A DNA stretch of 64,000 nt from Bacteroides stercoris ATCC 43183 (GTDB lineage: Bacteria; Bacteroidota; Bacteroidia; Bacteroidales; Bacteroidaceae). The notes under the pieces are model-generated. The model was not told the DNA's origin and made no database searches. It worked only from the letters and a program-made list of their open reading frames with translations. Each line of letters starts with the position of its first letter. Position 1 is the stretch's first letter. The stretch is taken from the NCBI RefSeq assembly GCF_025147325.1, contig NZ_CP102262.1, positions 2,418,001-2,482,000 of the forward strand, in the 5' to 3' direction. The position numbers and the translations under genes are program-made. Shown here piece by piece: positions 39,686-48,154 of the stretch.

Positions 39686-40636
39686 TCACTCGTTTTTTTC
39701 CCCTGCCGCATATGCCGCTTTCTTTTCCATGATGCCCTGTGTGCGGTGCTTCAGTCCGAAACGGATATGGTCTACGAATATCTTTTGTATTTCAGGGATT
39801 TGCCCTAAACCTTCCATGCGCACATGAACGGTATAACCTTCTTTTTCAAGCATCTCCCGCCATTCTCCGGCAATATCGTTTTTGGCGTGGTCGCCGGCTA
39901 CAAACATAAAAGGAACGAGTGTCACACTCTTTGCTTTGGCCGCTTTCAGTTGTGCCAACATGGTTTCAAAGGTGGGATAGCCTTCGATGGTCCCCACATG
40001 GAAGTTACCGAATCCGGCTACTTTCAGCATATAGTCCATCTGACTGTATGTAGCAGTGCCGGGCGTATAAGTGCCATGCCCTACCAATACAAAGTGTTCT
40101 TTACCCTTTTTCTTTGCACTCTGCTGCACCGAAGCATTGAGGCGTTGTCCTAAAATATCAGTTACTTTTTTCGCATCTTCCACCGAATAGAGTAGGGGAG
40201 TGCCTACGCGTATCTCCTTGAAGAAAGGCAGCACGCTTTCCACATCACGGCGGAGCGACTCCATTTCCACACCGTCAATGATATTGGTACTTTGCACAAT
40301 AATGTGTGTGTAGCCCTCTCCACGCAGTTGGAGTAGCGCATCCAGCGGGGTATTTTTGACAACGCCGCGTGTCTTGAGGCGGCGTATGATGATGCGCGAA
40401 GTATAGGCTTCGCGAAACTCCAGGTCGGGAAAAGCCTTGCGTGCTTGGGCATTGATAGCATCAATCGTCTGCGTACGTGTATCATCGTGCGTCGTGCCGA
40501 AGTGTACCATAAGCAATGCGGCCTTTTCGCCAGGTTTCATGCTTGCAAGCATATCGCTCGACACGAAGTTTCCCCCTTCGTGAGCGGAGCAGAAGAGAGA
40601 AATGGCAAGGAGCAGGGAAAGGAGAGATGTTTTCAT
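39686..40636 (-). CDS. cbiK: Secreted CbiK-type sirohydrochlorin cobaltochelatase
   Basis: This 316-residue class II chelatase inserts Co(II) into sirohydrochlorin (CbiK of Salmonella is cytoplasmic). It has a signal peptide (TSLLSLLLAISLFCSA, likely cut near A18). The metal-binding residues expected for CbiK are present: His187 in VGHGTYTPG and His250 in AGDHAKND, with a Glu at 124 (DGVEMESL). The secretion signal puts the enzyme in the periplasm, as known for CbiK-P of Desulfovibrio. It is translated downstream of btuB (43-nt gap) and upstream of cbiHC. Cobalt insertion outside the cytoplasm is odd if the other enzymes are internal, which is discussed as a finding. Confidence 0.87.
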   Translation of the reverse strand: MKTSLLSLLLAISLFCSAHEGGNFVSSDMLASMKPGEKAALLMVHFGTTHDDTRTQTIDAINAQARKAFPDLEFREAYTSRIIIRRLKTRGVVKNTPLDALLQLRGEGYTHIIVQSTNIIDGVEMESLRRDVESVLPFFKEIRVGTPLLYSVEDAKKVTDILGQRLNASVQQSAKKKGKEHFVLVGHGTYTPGTATYSQMDYMLKVAGFGNFHVGTIEGYPTFETMLAQLKAAKAKSVTLVPFMFVAGDHAKNDIAGEWREMLEKEGYTVHVRMEGLGQIPEIQKIFVDHIRFGLKHRTQGIMEKKAAYAAGEKNE

Positions 40637-40678
40637 AAATAAAAGTAATTACTGTTTTGTAAAATGATTGCTGTTTTT

Positions 40679-42913
40679 TTATTTCTTAAACCGTACCGAC
40701 AAACTCACGTATACCGAGCGTCCCGGGCTGAGCGTGGAGAAGTTATTGTTCCAGGGGCGGTCATCTTTCTTGTCGAAGATATTCTCGATACCTACGCCCG
40801 GTTCCAGAACCACGGATTGCAGGTTGAAGGTGTGGCGGGTATTCAAATCCCATTGCTGGAATTTGGGGGCGTAGCCATATGTTTGTGAGTAGCGTTCGCC
40901 TTGCAGGTGTCCATGTACGTTTACGTTCAGGCGGTAGAAGCTCCAGGTATGTTCCCACTGGCCGTTGATATTTCCCATGTGCCTGACGCTTTTGTCTATG
41001 GGCGACACTTTGTAGCTGCCGTCGGCTTGCAACTGCTTGGCTTCGGTGTTCATGTACGTGTATCCGCCGCCTGCCCTGAAGCCTGCACCCAGATTCAGGC
41101 TCGCATTCAGACTGAGGCCTTTGGTCTTGGCTTTGTCCACGTTGTCGCGCTGGCGTATCTCGTCGAAAGCGGCGTGCTTGTCGTCCAGCCCCATGTCGTG
41201 TATCTCTTGGTCAGAGAGGGTGCGATAGTTTATCATGTCGTGGATGTCGTTGATGAATCCGGTGACGGACACGGAAATCCGGCGGTAGTTGTATTCCGCA
41301 TTCAGTGAGTAGAAGTTGTTCTTTTCAGGCTTCAAGTCGGCGTTGCCCGTGGTGTAGCGGTTGCTGGTCTTGGATTCGTCGGTGGCGTAAAGTTGCGACA
41401 AGGTAGGCGTGCGGAAGCCTGCCGCGTAGGCGGCGCGCAGGTTCAGTCCGCCGAGTTTGTACATCAGCGACACATTTGGGGTGGCGTAGTTCTTGAAGTT
41501 CTCGTTGTAGATGTAGCGTATGCCCAGTACGGCTTGCAGGTTTAGGGGCAGCTTTATTTCATCCTGTGCGTAGAAAGCGAGGGTGTACATGTGGCGGGAG
41601 TCGATGTTGTCCGATTCGCTCTCCAGCCCCTCGTTTACGTATTCTACGCCGGCAGACAGTTTGTTGCGGCTGCCCAGGCGGAAGATACCTTTGATGTTTC
41701 CGTTGTAATATCGCACTTGTTTGCGGGTCACCCGGTCGCCCGGCAGATAGCTGCCCGACTTCTTGAAGTACATATAGTCCGACGAGTAATTGTCCGAGTA
41801 GAACTCTGCATCGATGTAAGCCGAACGGTTTATCATGTACTTCATGCCGGCGCCATAAGTATAGGTCTCGTGTTTCAGATTGTAGGTATAGGCGTCTTTC
41901 TGCACGAACTGGCCTTTGCTTTTGGCATAGTAGGTGGCGTCCTGCGGACGGCGGGTTTTGTTATCATAATAAGTACCGCGCGCGTAGAACGACAGTTTAT
42001 CTGTGGCATTGAATACGAAACGCTGGTTTACGGTGTTGGAGTAGAAGCCTACGGAAGTAGGACGTCCGGTTTCGTAGCCGTTCTCGTCGATGTTGTTGTT
42101 CTGCCAGCTTCCTGCCTGACGGCGCTGGTAGGAAGTGTAAGAGGAGAACTTGCCCGCATTGACATCGGCATTGACGCTTTCCGTCAGGCGTCCCTCGCCG
42201 GAGTAGTGAGTATAGCTGGATACGTTCACGGTGTTCCGGGCATCGTCCGTGATGATGTTGATAACACCGCCTATGGCATCGCTTCCGTACAGGGCGGATG
42301 CTGCGCCGTTCAGTATCTCGATGCGCTTGATGTTGGCCACGTTGATGCGCGTGTAGCGGTCTTCACCAGCCAGACGTCTGCCGTTTTCCAATATCAGTAT
42401 GTAGTCCTCGTTGATGCCGTTCAGGCTCATGGTAGTGCCCATGCCGTTGGTGTAGGAAGAGATATTGGGCGTCAGCTTCACCAGCGCTTCTTCCAGCGTA
42501 GATATGTTGGCGCTGCCTATTTCTTTGGCTGTGATTACGGATACGGGAACGGGGCTGTCTGTCATGCGGCGGTGCGTACCGGTTCCGGTCACTACCACCT
42601 GGCTGAGGTTGCTGTAACTCTCCTCCAGCTTTACAAGGATGTTTTCTTCTTGTCCGTCCGCGGTGTATTTTTTGGGGGTGAAGCCAATGTAGGAGAAGCG
42701 CAGCGTGTGTTGTCCGTCGGGCAGATTGTCGATGGTAAATTCTCCTTTTCTGTTGGTGGTGCATCCCGTCAGACTGTTGTCTACGCGGATATTTACCCCT
42801 GCAAGAGGCTCGTTCGTGTCGGCGCTCACCACCTTTCCGCTCAATGCGGTTTGGGCATGGAGCAGGGGTGTCAGGCAGCACAGTATGGCTGCCAATAAAT
42901 AGTTGGTTTTCAT
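40679..42913 (-). CDS. btuB: TonB-dependent receptor (BtuB type), first of the cobalamin operon
   Basis: This 744-residue outer-membrane receptor has a signal peptide (YLLAAILCCLTPLLHAQ), a carboxypeptidase-D regulatory-like domain (about residues 20-105), a plug with SQVVVTGTGTHRR and a beta-barrel ending in SVYVSLSVRFKK. The plug has EILNGAASALYGSDAIGGVINI, the typical vitamin B12/siderophore plug motif. It should import corrinoids across the outer membrane with energy from TonB. It is 60 nt below a cobalamin riboswitch on the same strand, so it is repressed when cobalamin is plentiful, and leads the cbi operon. Confidence 0.93.
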   Translation of the reverse strand: MKTNYLLAAILCCLTPLLHAQTALSGKVVSADTNEPLAGVNIRVDNSLTGCTTNRKGEFTIDNLPDGQHTLRFSYIGFTPKKYTADGQEENILVKLEESYSNLSQVVVTGTGTHRRMTDSPVPVSVITAKEIGSANISTLEEALVKLTPNISSYTNGMGTTMSLNGINEDYILILENGRRLAGEDRYTRINVANIKRIEILNGAASALYGSDAIGGVINIITDDARNTVNVSSYTHYSGEGRLTESVNADVNAGKFSSYTSYQRRQAGSWQNNNIDENGYETGRPTSVGFYSNTVNQRFVFNATDKLSFYARGTYYDNKTRRPQDATYYAKSKGQFVQKDAYTYNLKHETYTYGAGMKYMINRSAYIDAEFYSDNYSSDYMYFKKSGSYLPGDRVTRKQVRYYNGNIKGIFRLGSRNKLSAGVEYVNEGLESESDNIDSRHMYTLAFYAQDEIKLPLNLQAVLGIRYIYNENFKNYATPNVSLMYKLGGLNLRAAYAAGFRTPTLSQLYATDESKTSNRYTTGNADLKPEKNNFYSLNAEYNYRRISVSVTGFINDIHDMINYRTLSDQEIHDMGLDDKHAAFDEIRQRDNVDKAKTKGLSLNASLNLGAGFRAGGGYTYMNTEAKQLQADGSYKVSPIDKSVRHMGNINGQWEHTWSFYRLNVNVHGHLQGERYSQTYGYAPKFQQWDLNTRHTFNLQSVVLEPGVGIENIFDKKDDRPWNNNFSTLSPGRSVYVSLSVRFKK

Positions 42914-42974
42914 TTATTGAAAAATGTAAGATTAATACTTGTCTTCCTGACCCCGGGAAGGCGTTGACTGTGTA

Positions 42975-43205
42975 ATTGCCCAGGCAGGTTTCCTGACTCA
43001 GCCCTACGGAAAACCACACCTTCCCGTCTCCGGTCTGCGATGGCTCAAACTGATGTTCGCTCTCACCAACAGCCGTCTGTAAGACAGTGGCATTGTTTTG
43101 AAGAATGTTTTCCGTATGCTCCGTTGCTGCAACAAGCAGGCGGAGCAAAGTGGCTTTACAGTAGCGGGCACTGTTCCGGTTTCGCACCGGATTCCCTTTT
43201 ATACA
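42975..43205 (-). promoter_or_regulatory. Cobalamin riboswitch upstream of btuB and the cbi operon
   Basis: On the minus strand the element reads GGGAATCCGGTGCGAAACC at about 43179-43197 and ends with the B12 box TGAGTCAGGAAACCTGCC (42983-43000), the core of the AdoCbl class. The intermediate GCCACTTTGC and GGAACAGTGCCCGCT segments fit the conserved junctions. It sits about 60-90 nt above the btuB start, so it controls translation or early termination of the operon. Confidence 0.9.
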
Positions 43206-43240
43206 ACTCGTTGGAATAACGGAGTGTATCACCTAAGCGG

Positions 43241-43674
43241 TGACAAATATAGCGGTTTATTTTTAATTGATAAAGGAAAGGGCGGGATAATGCAACCGGT
43301 CTTACGGAGTGATTTGCTTTGCATTACGGATTTGCTTTGTTTTGCAGGATGGATTTTTTCATCTCTCGGAACGATTTTCCCGGTCTCATGGGATGAATAT
43401 TTTCAACTTATAAGACGGATAACAAAAAGGGGGTTGTCGGTTATTTTACCTGACTGTCTTTAGGTGAAAGGTTCATTTTAGGGGCCAATAAGGAAGTGAC
43501 CCCTAAAATGAACCTTAAAATGTTTGGGTGTTCTTTATGTCTTTAATTTAATTCTTTGATTGTTAGTGTAATATGCGACATTTTCCTGAAAATGAGAAAT
43601 ACCCGCATATTTTTTCTGTCTCAGCTTTTCCTCTCCTTTTTCCCTTATTGAATTAAGAAAATGGAGGACAAATG
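43241..43674. other. Intergenic stretch with two hairpins, no gene seen
   Basis: Between the cobalamin riboswitch and the CbiK-like lipoprotein stop there is no credible reading frame. It holds two hairpins: 17-nt perfect arms at 43468-43484 and 43500-43516 (AAGGTTCATTTTAGGGG), and arms AATATGCG/CGCATATT at 43570-43577 and 43604-43611, followed on the plus strand by a T-run. The promoter for the first riboswitch transcript must also be here. The hairpins may terminate the second corrinoid operon, which reads into this region on the minus strand. Confidence 0.6.
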
Positions 43675-44874
43675 TTATACTTCCGGCTGATATCCTTCAC
43701 CGTTTTCCCAGGCATCGGCATCCCATTGCTCTTTCAGGTGATTCACCCAGATTGCGCGGATTTCGGGATAGCTGCCCAGAGCCTTGATACCGCAGCCGTC
43801 TTTGATACCGTGATCGGCATCGGCTTGGCCTACGGGATGGGCTTCAAATGTTCTGTCTACCTTGAAACCTGCTTTCTCCAGACGTTCGCGCCAACTGTAC
43901 TCGTTGGTATTGAGTTCCACTTTATCCAAGCCTTTGTTCTCGGCTATCGCTTCGATGCCCCATAGGTCGTTGTGGGCATGGTCACCGGCGATGGACATGA
44001 AAGGAGCGAGGTATACGTTTACTTCATTCGGCTCCAGGTTATTGTCCTGGCAGTACTTCATCACTTGCGAATAGATGCAGCCGGGATAGTCGGCTATCAT
44101 TTGGGCGGCAGGTACTACCGGGATACGGTCTACCGCTTTCTCTTCCTCTTCTTTCGGCCAGAAAAGCATTTCTCCATAGTCTACAGTACCTACGAAGATA
44201 TTCTTGTTTGTGGCAAGAGTATGCAAGGCGGTTTGGACTTCGGAGTATTTGGTGTTGGCATTGTAGTTCACATCAGGGTTACCGTGCCCCATCAGGAGAA
44301 CGATGTTCTTCTTTTCAGCCAGTTTGTTCTTGTAGTGGTTGTAAAGGACCTGTGCCACTTCGTCCGTATCATCATCGGTAGAGAGCAGGTTGGCGCCTTT
44401 CAGCACGTCGATGTGCGGATACCAGTCAATCATAAAGTTTTTCTTGATATCGGTATTCATTAGAGAAAGGTATTCCTCGCCGGGAATGACGTGAAGCGAC
44501 TGTACGGCTACGTGTGTATATCCTGCATCGCCGATGGCTTTCAGCCATTGGTCCAGTTTGTAGCGCGCTTCGCCGGTAGAAGCCTCTGCACGGCCGATGC
44601 AGGTACGTGAGGTGAAAGACATATAGATGTCTGTTTGAGGGAACTGCTTCCGGAAGTCGGCGATGATTTCGTTGTAAACGTCCAATGACTCATTATAAGT
44701 GCTTCCGAAAGTACAGAGTAGGATGGCGGTGTCATACTTCTTGGTTTCGGCTACTACCCTGGTTGCAGGGTTTACGGTACTTTCCGCATCGTCGTCATCG
44801 CTACAGGAGGTGAATCCTGTGCAAGTTGTGGCTGCTACGAGAGCCGCCATCAGATAAAACTTGAAATTTTTCAT
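43675..44874 (-). CDS. CbiK-like chelatase lipoprotein, predicted surface-exposed
   Basis: This 399-residue protein has a lipoprotein signal (ALVAATTCTGFTSC) with Cys24 followed by SDDDD, the Bacteroides surface-export signal type. The chelatase fold of CbiK is visible: AILLCTFGST at the start of the domain, His197 in LLMGHGNPD, and His299 in SIAGDHAHND. It carries extra segments relative to CbiK, including about 40 residues around 230-280 (EEEEKAVDRIPVVPAAQMIADYPG written in pieces: EEEEKAVDR, PVVPAAQMIADYPG). It lies 40 nt downstream of a riboswitch-controlled BtuB-like receptor. Role: likely binds or remodels metal-tetrapyrroles at the cell surface. Confidence 0.82.
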   Translation of the reverse strand: MKNFKFYLMAALVAATTCTGFTSCSDDDDAESTVNPATRVVAETKKYDTAILLCTFGSTYNESLDVYNEIIADFRKQFPQTDIYMSFTSRTCIGRAEASTGEARYKLDQWLKAIGDAGYTHVAVQSLHVIPGEEYLSLMNTDIKKNFMIDWYPHIDVLKGANLLSTDDDTDEVAQVLYNHYKNKLAEKKNIVLLMGHGNPDVNYNANTKYSEVQTALHTLATNKNIFVGTVDYGEMLFWPKEEEEKAVDRIPVVPAAQMIADYPGCIYSQVMKYCQDNNLEPNEVNVYLAPFMSIAGDHAHNDLWGIEAIAENKGLDKVELNTNEYSWRERLEKAGFKVDRTFEAHPVGQADADHGIKDGCGIKALGSYPEIRAIWVNHLKEQWDADAWENGEGYQPEV

Positions 44875-44914
44875 ACTTTGTTTGTAAATTGATTAATAAA
44901 AAAGATGTTTTTCT

Positions 44915-46987
44915 CTATTTTGCCCCGCCCCCGTTCTTGAACTTTATAAGCGCCGATGCGTAGAAATTCCTTCCCGGCGTGCTGGTAGCCCGGTTACGTC
45001 CGAAAGGAGTGCGGTCTACGTAGTTGAAGAGGTTGTCTACACCTATGTTCATTGTCAGCGTCCAGTGCCGCATCTTCATTAGGGTATGGGCGGTGTTGAT
45101 GCGCCATGTCTGGAAGCCGTCGGCATCGTTGTCGTTAACGTAGTGGCGGGTCGACTGGTATCGGCCGTACACTCCCAAGCCGAAGCGGTAACAGTGCCAA
45201 GTGTACTGCCAGGTGGTGTTGAGCGTGGCATTATGGTTGGATGTGGCGTCGATGTAGAGGTACTTCATGTAGTTATCGCCCGTATCGGCGGCATACTGCG
45301 CTTTCGGATCGGCATAGCTGTACCCACCGCCCAGCATGATGTCTTTCGTGGGGCGGTAGTTGAAGGTGAAGTCCATGCCATAGATACGGGCTTTCGTGAG
45401 GTTGGTGTATTTCTTGCTTTTCTCTATTTCGAGGAGCTTTTCTTCGGGGGTGACTTTTATCTCTACCAGCTCTATCATGTTGCGGATGAAGTTGGCATAT
45501 CCGGTCAGGCTCGCTTGGAACTTGCTTCCTGCATACTCCACGCTGATGGAAGTGTATTGTGAGGTTTGCGCCTTGAGGTCTGTATTGCCATGATAGGCGG
45601 TGAGGGAGCTGCCGCCGATGCTGCCTGTGTGTTCATAATAAAGCTCTTTGATGGTAGGCGCCTTGAAGCCCATGGCATAGGAAGCGCGCAGGTTGAAGTT
45701 ACCGGCTTTGTGGAGTGCGGATACTTTGGGGCTGAGGTTCAGTCCGGTTTCCTTGTGTTGCGTGCCGCGTACGCCGGCAGTCAGTATAAGGTTGCTTGTG
45801 GCAGTCCACTCTTCCTGCGCATAGGCGGCGAGCGTATAGACGGAAGCGATGTCGCCTGCTATGTGGTGAGGCGATTCCAGACGGTTGTACTGGTACTCTA
45901 TGCCAGTATTGAGGATGTGCCGGTCGCCGAAGTAAAAGATACCTTTTACCTGCGCCAGCACTTGTTGCTGTATGCTCTGCTTGATACGCTGGCCGGGGTA
46001 GTAGGTGATGCGGTCGCCGTCTTTGAAGTAGTCGGTGATGTCTTTCAGCTTATAGTCGTAGAAGTAACCGTAGCGACCGTAAGAGAGGTCGGCGGTGAGG
46101 TAGTTGCGCCCGTTCAGCTTGTACCTGCTTCCGGCGGCAAAAGTATAGTTGCGGTAGTAGAAGTCGTTGGGCAGGTACTTCCACGGGCCGTGCGTACGCA
46201 TCACCCAACGTTCGTAGTACGTTCCTTCGGCGGTGAGGTTCAGTTTTCTGTTTACCTGCCATTCCAGATTCTCGGAAAGAGTATAGTTGCTGGAACGGTT
46301 TACGGTAAGCATGGTGGAACCGGGCTTCAGTTGGTTCTGATCCCATTGCATATCCGTATTGCGCCAGCCGTCGGTGTGCCGGAAGTTGATACCGGTCACC
46401 GATTTCAGTTTGCCGTAGTTGAAGCCGAAGCTGGCGCTTTGCCGTACATCGCCATGCTCGCCCACACGGGTGGTGCTGGTGAGTTCCATTTTCTCTCTGC
46501 TCCGTTTGGTAATGATATTGATGACTCCGGCAATGGCATCGCTGCCGTAAAGTGAAGAAGCGGCGCCTTTCACGATTTCGATGCGCTCTATGTTGGCGGG
46601 ATTCAGTTGGTTGAGGTCGTTTTGTCCGCCGATGTCCCCGTTCATGCGCTTGCCGTTTATCATGATGAGGATATAGTCGTTGTTCAGCCCGTTGAGCTGG
46701 ATATGGCTGCCCATGTCGCCGTCATGGAAGGTGAGGGAAGGGCTGAGCCCGCTGAGAAGGTCGTCTATGCTGCGCGCCTGATATTGCTCCAGCGCTTTTC
46801 CCGTGAGCACCTCTGTCTGCACGGGGGCGTCTTTCAGGTAGTGCTCGGTTCCCGTACCTGTTACCACTACTTCGTTGAGCAGTAACGAGAGTTCTTTCTC
46901 ATCTTTGTTTTTAAGGATACTTTGTGCCGGGGCGGATTGCATCACACCGCACAGCAGTACCGCTTCAAGCCAATACTTGTGCTTCAT
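44915..46987 (-). CDS. btuB: Second TonB-dependent receptor (BtuB type)
   Basis: This 690-residue receptor has a signal peptide (LEAVLLCGVMQSAPAQ) and, unlike the other BtuB in the window, no carboxypeptidase-like N-terminal domain. The plug begins LNEVVVTGTGTEHYLKD, with IEIVKGAASSLYGSDAIAGVINI. The barrel ends in FYASALIKFKNGGGAK. It is preceded by a cobalamin riboswitch on the same strand (about 150 nt) and followed by the CbiK-like lipoprotein gene, so it is a corrinoid or related tetrapyrrole importer. Sequence divergence from the first receptor suggests different substrate preference. Confidence 0.92.
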   Translation of the reverse strand: MKHKYWLEAVLLCGVMQSAPAQSILKNKDEKELSLLLNEVVVTGTGTEHYLKDAPVQTEVLTGKALEQYQARSIDDLLSGLSPSLTFHDGDMGSHIQLNGLNNDYILIMINGKRMNGDIGGQNDLNQLNPANIERIEIVKGAASSLYGSDAIAGVINIITKRSREKMELTSTTRVGEHGDVRQSASFGFNYGKLKSVTGINFRHTDGWRNTDMQWDQNQLKPGSTMLTVNRSSNYTLSENLEWQVNRKLNLTAEGTYYERWVMRTHGPWKYLPNDFYYRNYTFAAGSRYKLNGRNYLTADLSYGRYGYFYDYKLKDITDYFKDGDRITYYPGQRIKQSIQQQVLAQVKGIFYFGDRHILNTGIEYQYNRLESPHHIAGDIASVYTLAAYAQEEWTATSNLILTAGVRGTQHKETGLNLSPKVSALHKAGNFNLRASYAMGFKAPTIKELYYEHTGSIGGSSLTAYHGNTDLKAQTSQYTSISVEYAGSKFQASLTGYANFIRNMIELVEIKVTPEEKLLEIEKSKKYTNLTKARIYGMDFTFNYRPTKDIMLGGGYSYADPKAQYAADTGDNYMKYLYIDATSNHNATLNTTWQYTWHCYRFGLGVYGRYQSTRHYVNDNDADGFQTWRINTAHTLMKMRHWTLTMNIGVDNLFNYVDRTPFGRNRATSTPGRNFYASALIKFKNGGGAK

Positions 46988-47137
46988 CGTCTACCGATTT
47001 TTTCGTTGATAAAACAAAACGGCACTTCGCTTCTGTGTGCGAAAGGTAATGGCCCGAAAGAGTAAAATAGGAATCCTATCGTATCAGTATAGGGGACATC
47101 GCTTCTAATCCTGGAAGCTCAGTGCTCAAGTTACGGA

Positions 47138-47300
47138 AGTTGGTAGGTATTCTGGCTCTCCTCTGCTTGTATTACCTTCCCATCGCGTTGCCGCGACAGT
47201 GGCTTTTGCGGATACAAACATCTTTTATTGAGGATTACAGCTGCAGGTACAGCTCCGGTTTTACACCGGATTCCCTTGCATCGGCAGGCGGATATGCCTT
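47138..47300 (-). promoter_or_regulatory. Second cobalamin riboswitch
   Basis: On the minus strand the core reads GGGAATCCGGTGTAAAACC (about 47256-47275) and the B12 box is GAGAGCCAGAATACCTACC (47142-47160), with GCCACTG and GATGGGAAGGT junctions between them. It lies about 150 nt above the second BtuB start. An ATAGGATTCCTAT mini-hairpin lies in the leader and may be part of the expression platform. Confidence 0.9.
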
Positions 47301-47395
47301 CCCGATTGCCAATTCCGGGGGTAAAGATAAAGACTTTTTATATATTATTCAGCTTTTTCTTCCTGATTATTTTCTTTTTTCTTCATTTTGTCTTT

Positions 47396-48130
47396 CTATC
47401 GGTAGTATTCCTCTGCTTTTGCAAGTGTTTCCGGCTTGCCGATGTCGAACCAACGGCGGTCCTGAAGCGGATAACCCTGTATGCAGGCTGTTTCGCACAC
47501 GGATAGATAAAAAGGAATAATGGAGAACTTCCCTTCCCATTGTCTGCTTTCCATATAGCGGAAAAGGGAAGGGGATATGACGTGAATGCCACCGAAAGCC
47601 ATTTCCTTGTATTGCCTTTCTTGGAAAGAGAATCCTTCGGGCTTGGTTTCACCGGTGGATTTGTTTATCCAGCCGTGCAGGCGGTTGGCATCGTCCAGCA
47701 GCAGGTAGCGTGATGTCTGTCGTTGACTGACGAGCAGTGTAGCCTCTGCATTGCTTTCCCGATGATGCCGGTAAAGCTCTGCAAGATTGATGTCGGAAAG
47801 GATGTCGGCATTGTGCACCAGGAACGGTTCGTTGTCGTCCAGGAACGGACGCGCTTTCTTTATCCCGCCACCGGTGTCGAGCAGCATATCCCGTTCGTCA
47901 CTGAGGTGGATAGTGATGCCGAAATCGTTATTGGCGCGGAGAAACTCGATAATCTGTTCTCCAAAGTGGTGGATATTGACCGTAATGTCATTGAATCCGG
48001 CTTCTTTCAGCCGTAAAATCACCCGTTCCAGCATCGGTTTTCCGGCTACGGAGATGAGTGCTTTTGGGGTGTGGTCTGTCAGCGGACGAAGGCGGGTTCC
48101 CAGTCCGGCGGCAAATATCATTGCTTTCAT
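47396..48130 (-). CDS. murU: Sugar-1-phosphate nucleotidyltransferase (MurU-like)
   Basis: This 244-residue nucleotidyltransferase has the NTP-binding signature AAGLGTRLRPLTDHTPKALISVAGKPM, and a later PFLVHNADILSD with the metal-binding Asp. It resembles MurU, which converts MurNAc-alpha-1-phosphate to UDP-MurNAc, and also mannose-1-phosphate guanylyltransferases. The preceding gene encodes an AmgK-like kinase, and AmgK and MurU are partners in the cell-wall recycling route that skips fosfomycin-sensitive steps. That pairing favours the MurU call. The genes are 24 nt apart on the same strand. Confidence 0.82.
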   Translation of the reverse strand: MKAMIFAAGLGTRLRPLTDHTPKALISVAGKPMLERVILRLKEAGFNDITVNIHHFGEQIIEFLRANNDFGITIHLSDERDMLLDTGGGIKKARPFLDDNEPFLVHNADILSDINLAELYRHHRESNAEATLLVSQRQTSRYLLLDDANRLHGWINKSTGETKPEGFSFQERQYKEMAFGGIHVISPSLFRYMESRQWEGKFSIIPFYLSVCETACIQGYPLQDRRWFDIGKPETLAKAEEYYR

Positions 48131-48154
48131 AAAATAATAGGATGACGGGCGGTA

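Noticed and set aside
41591..42898. Long plus-strand reading frame across the first BtuB gene
   Set aside because: It is a mirror of the receptor's codon use and shows no family motif.
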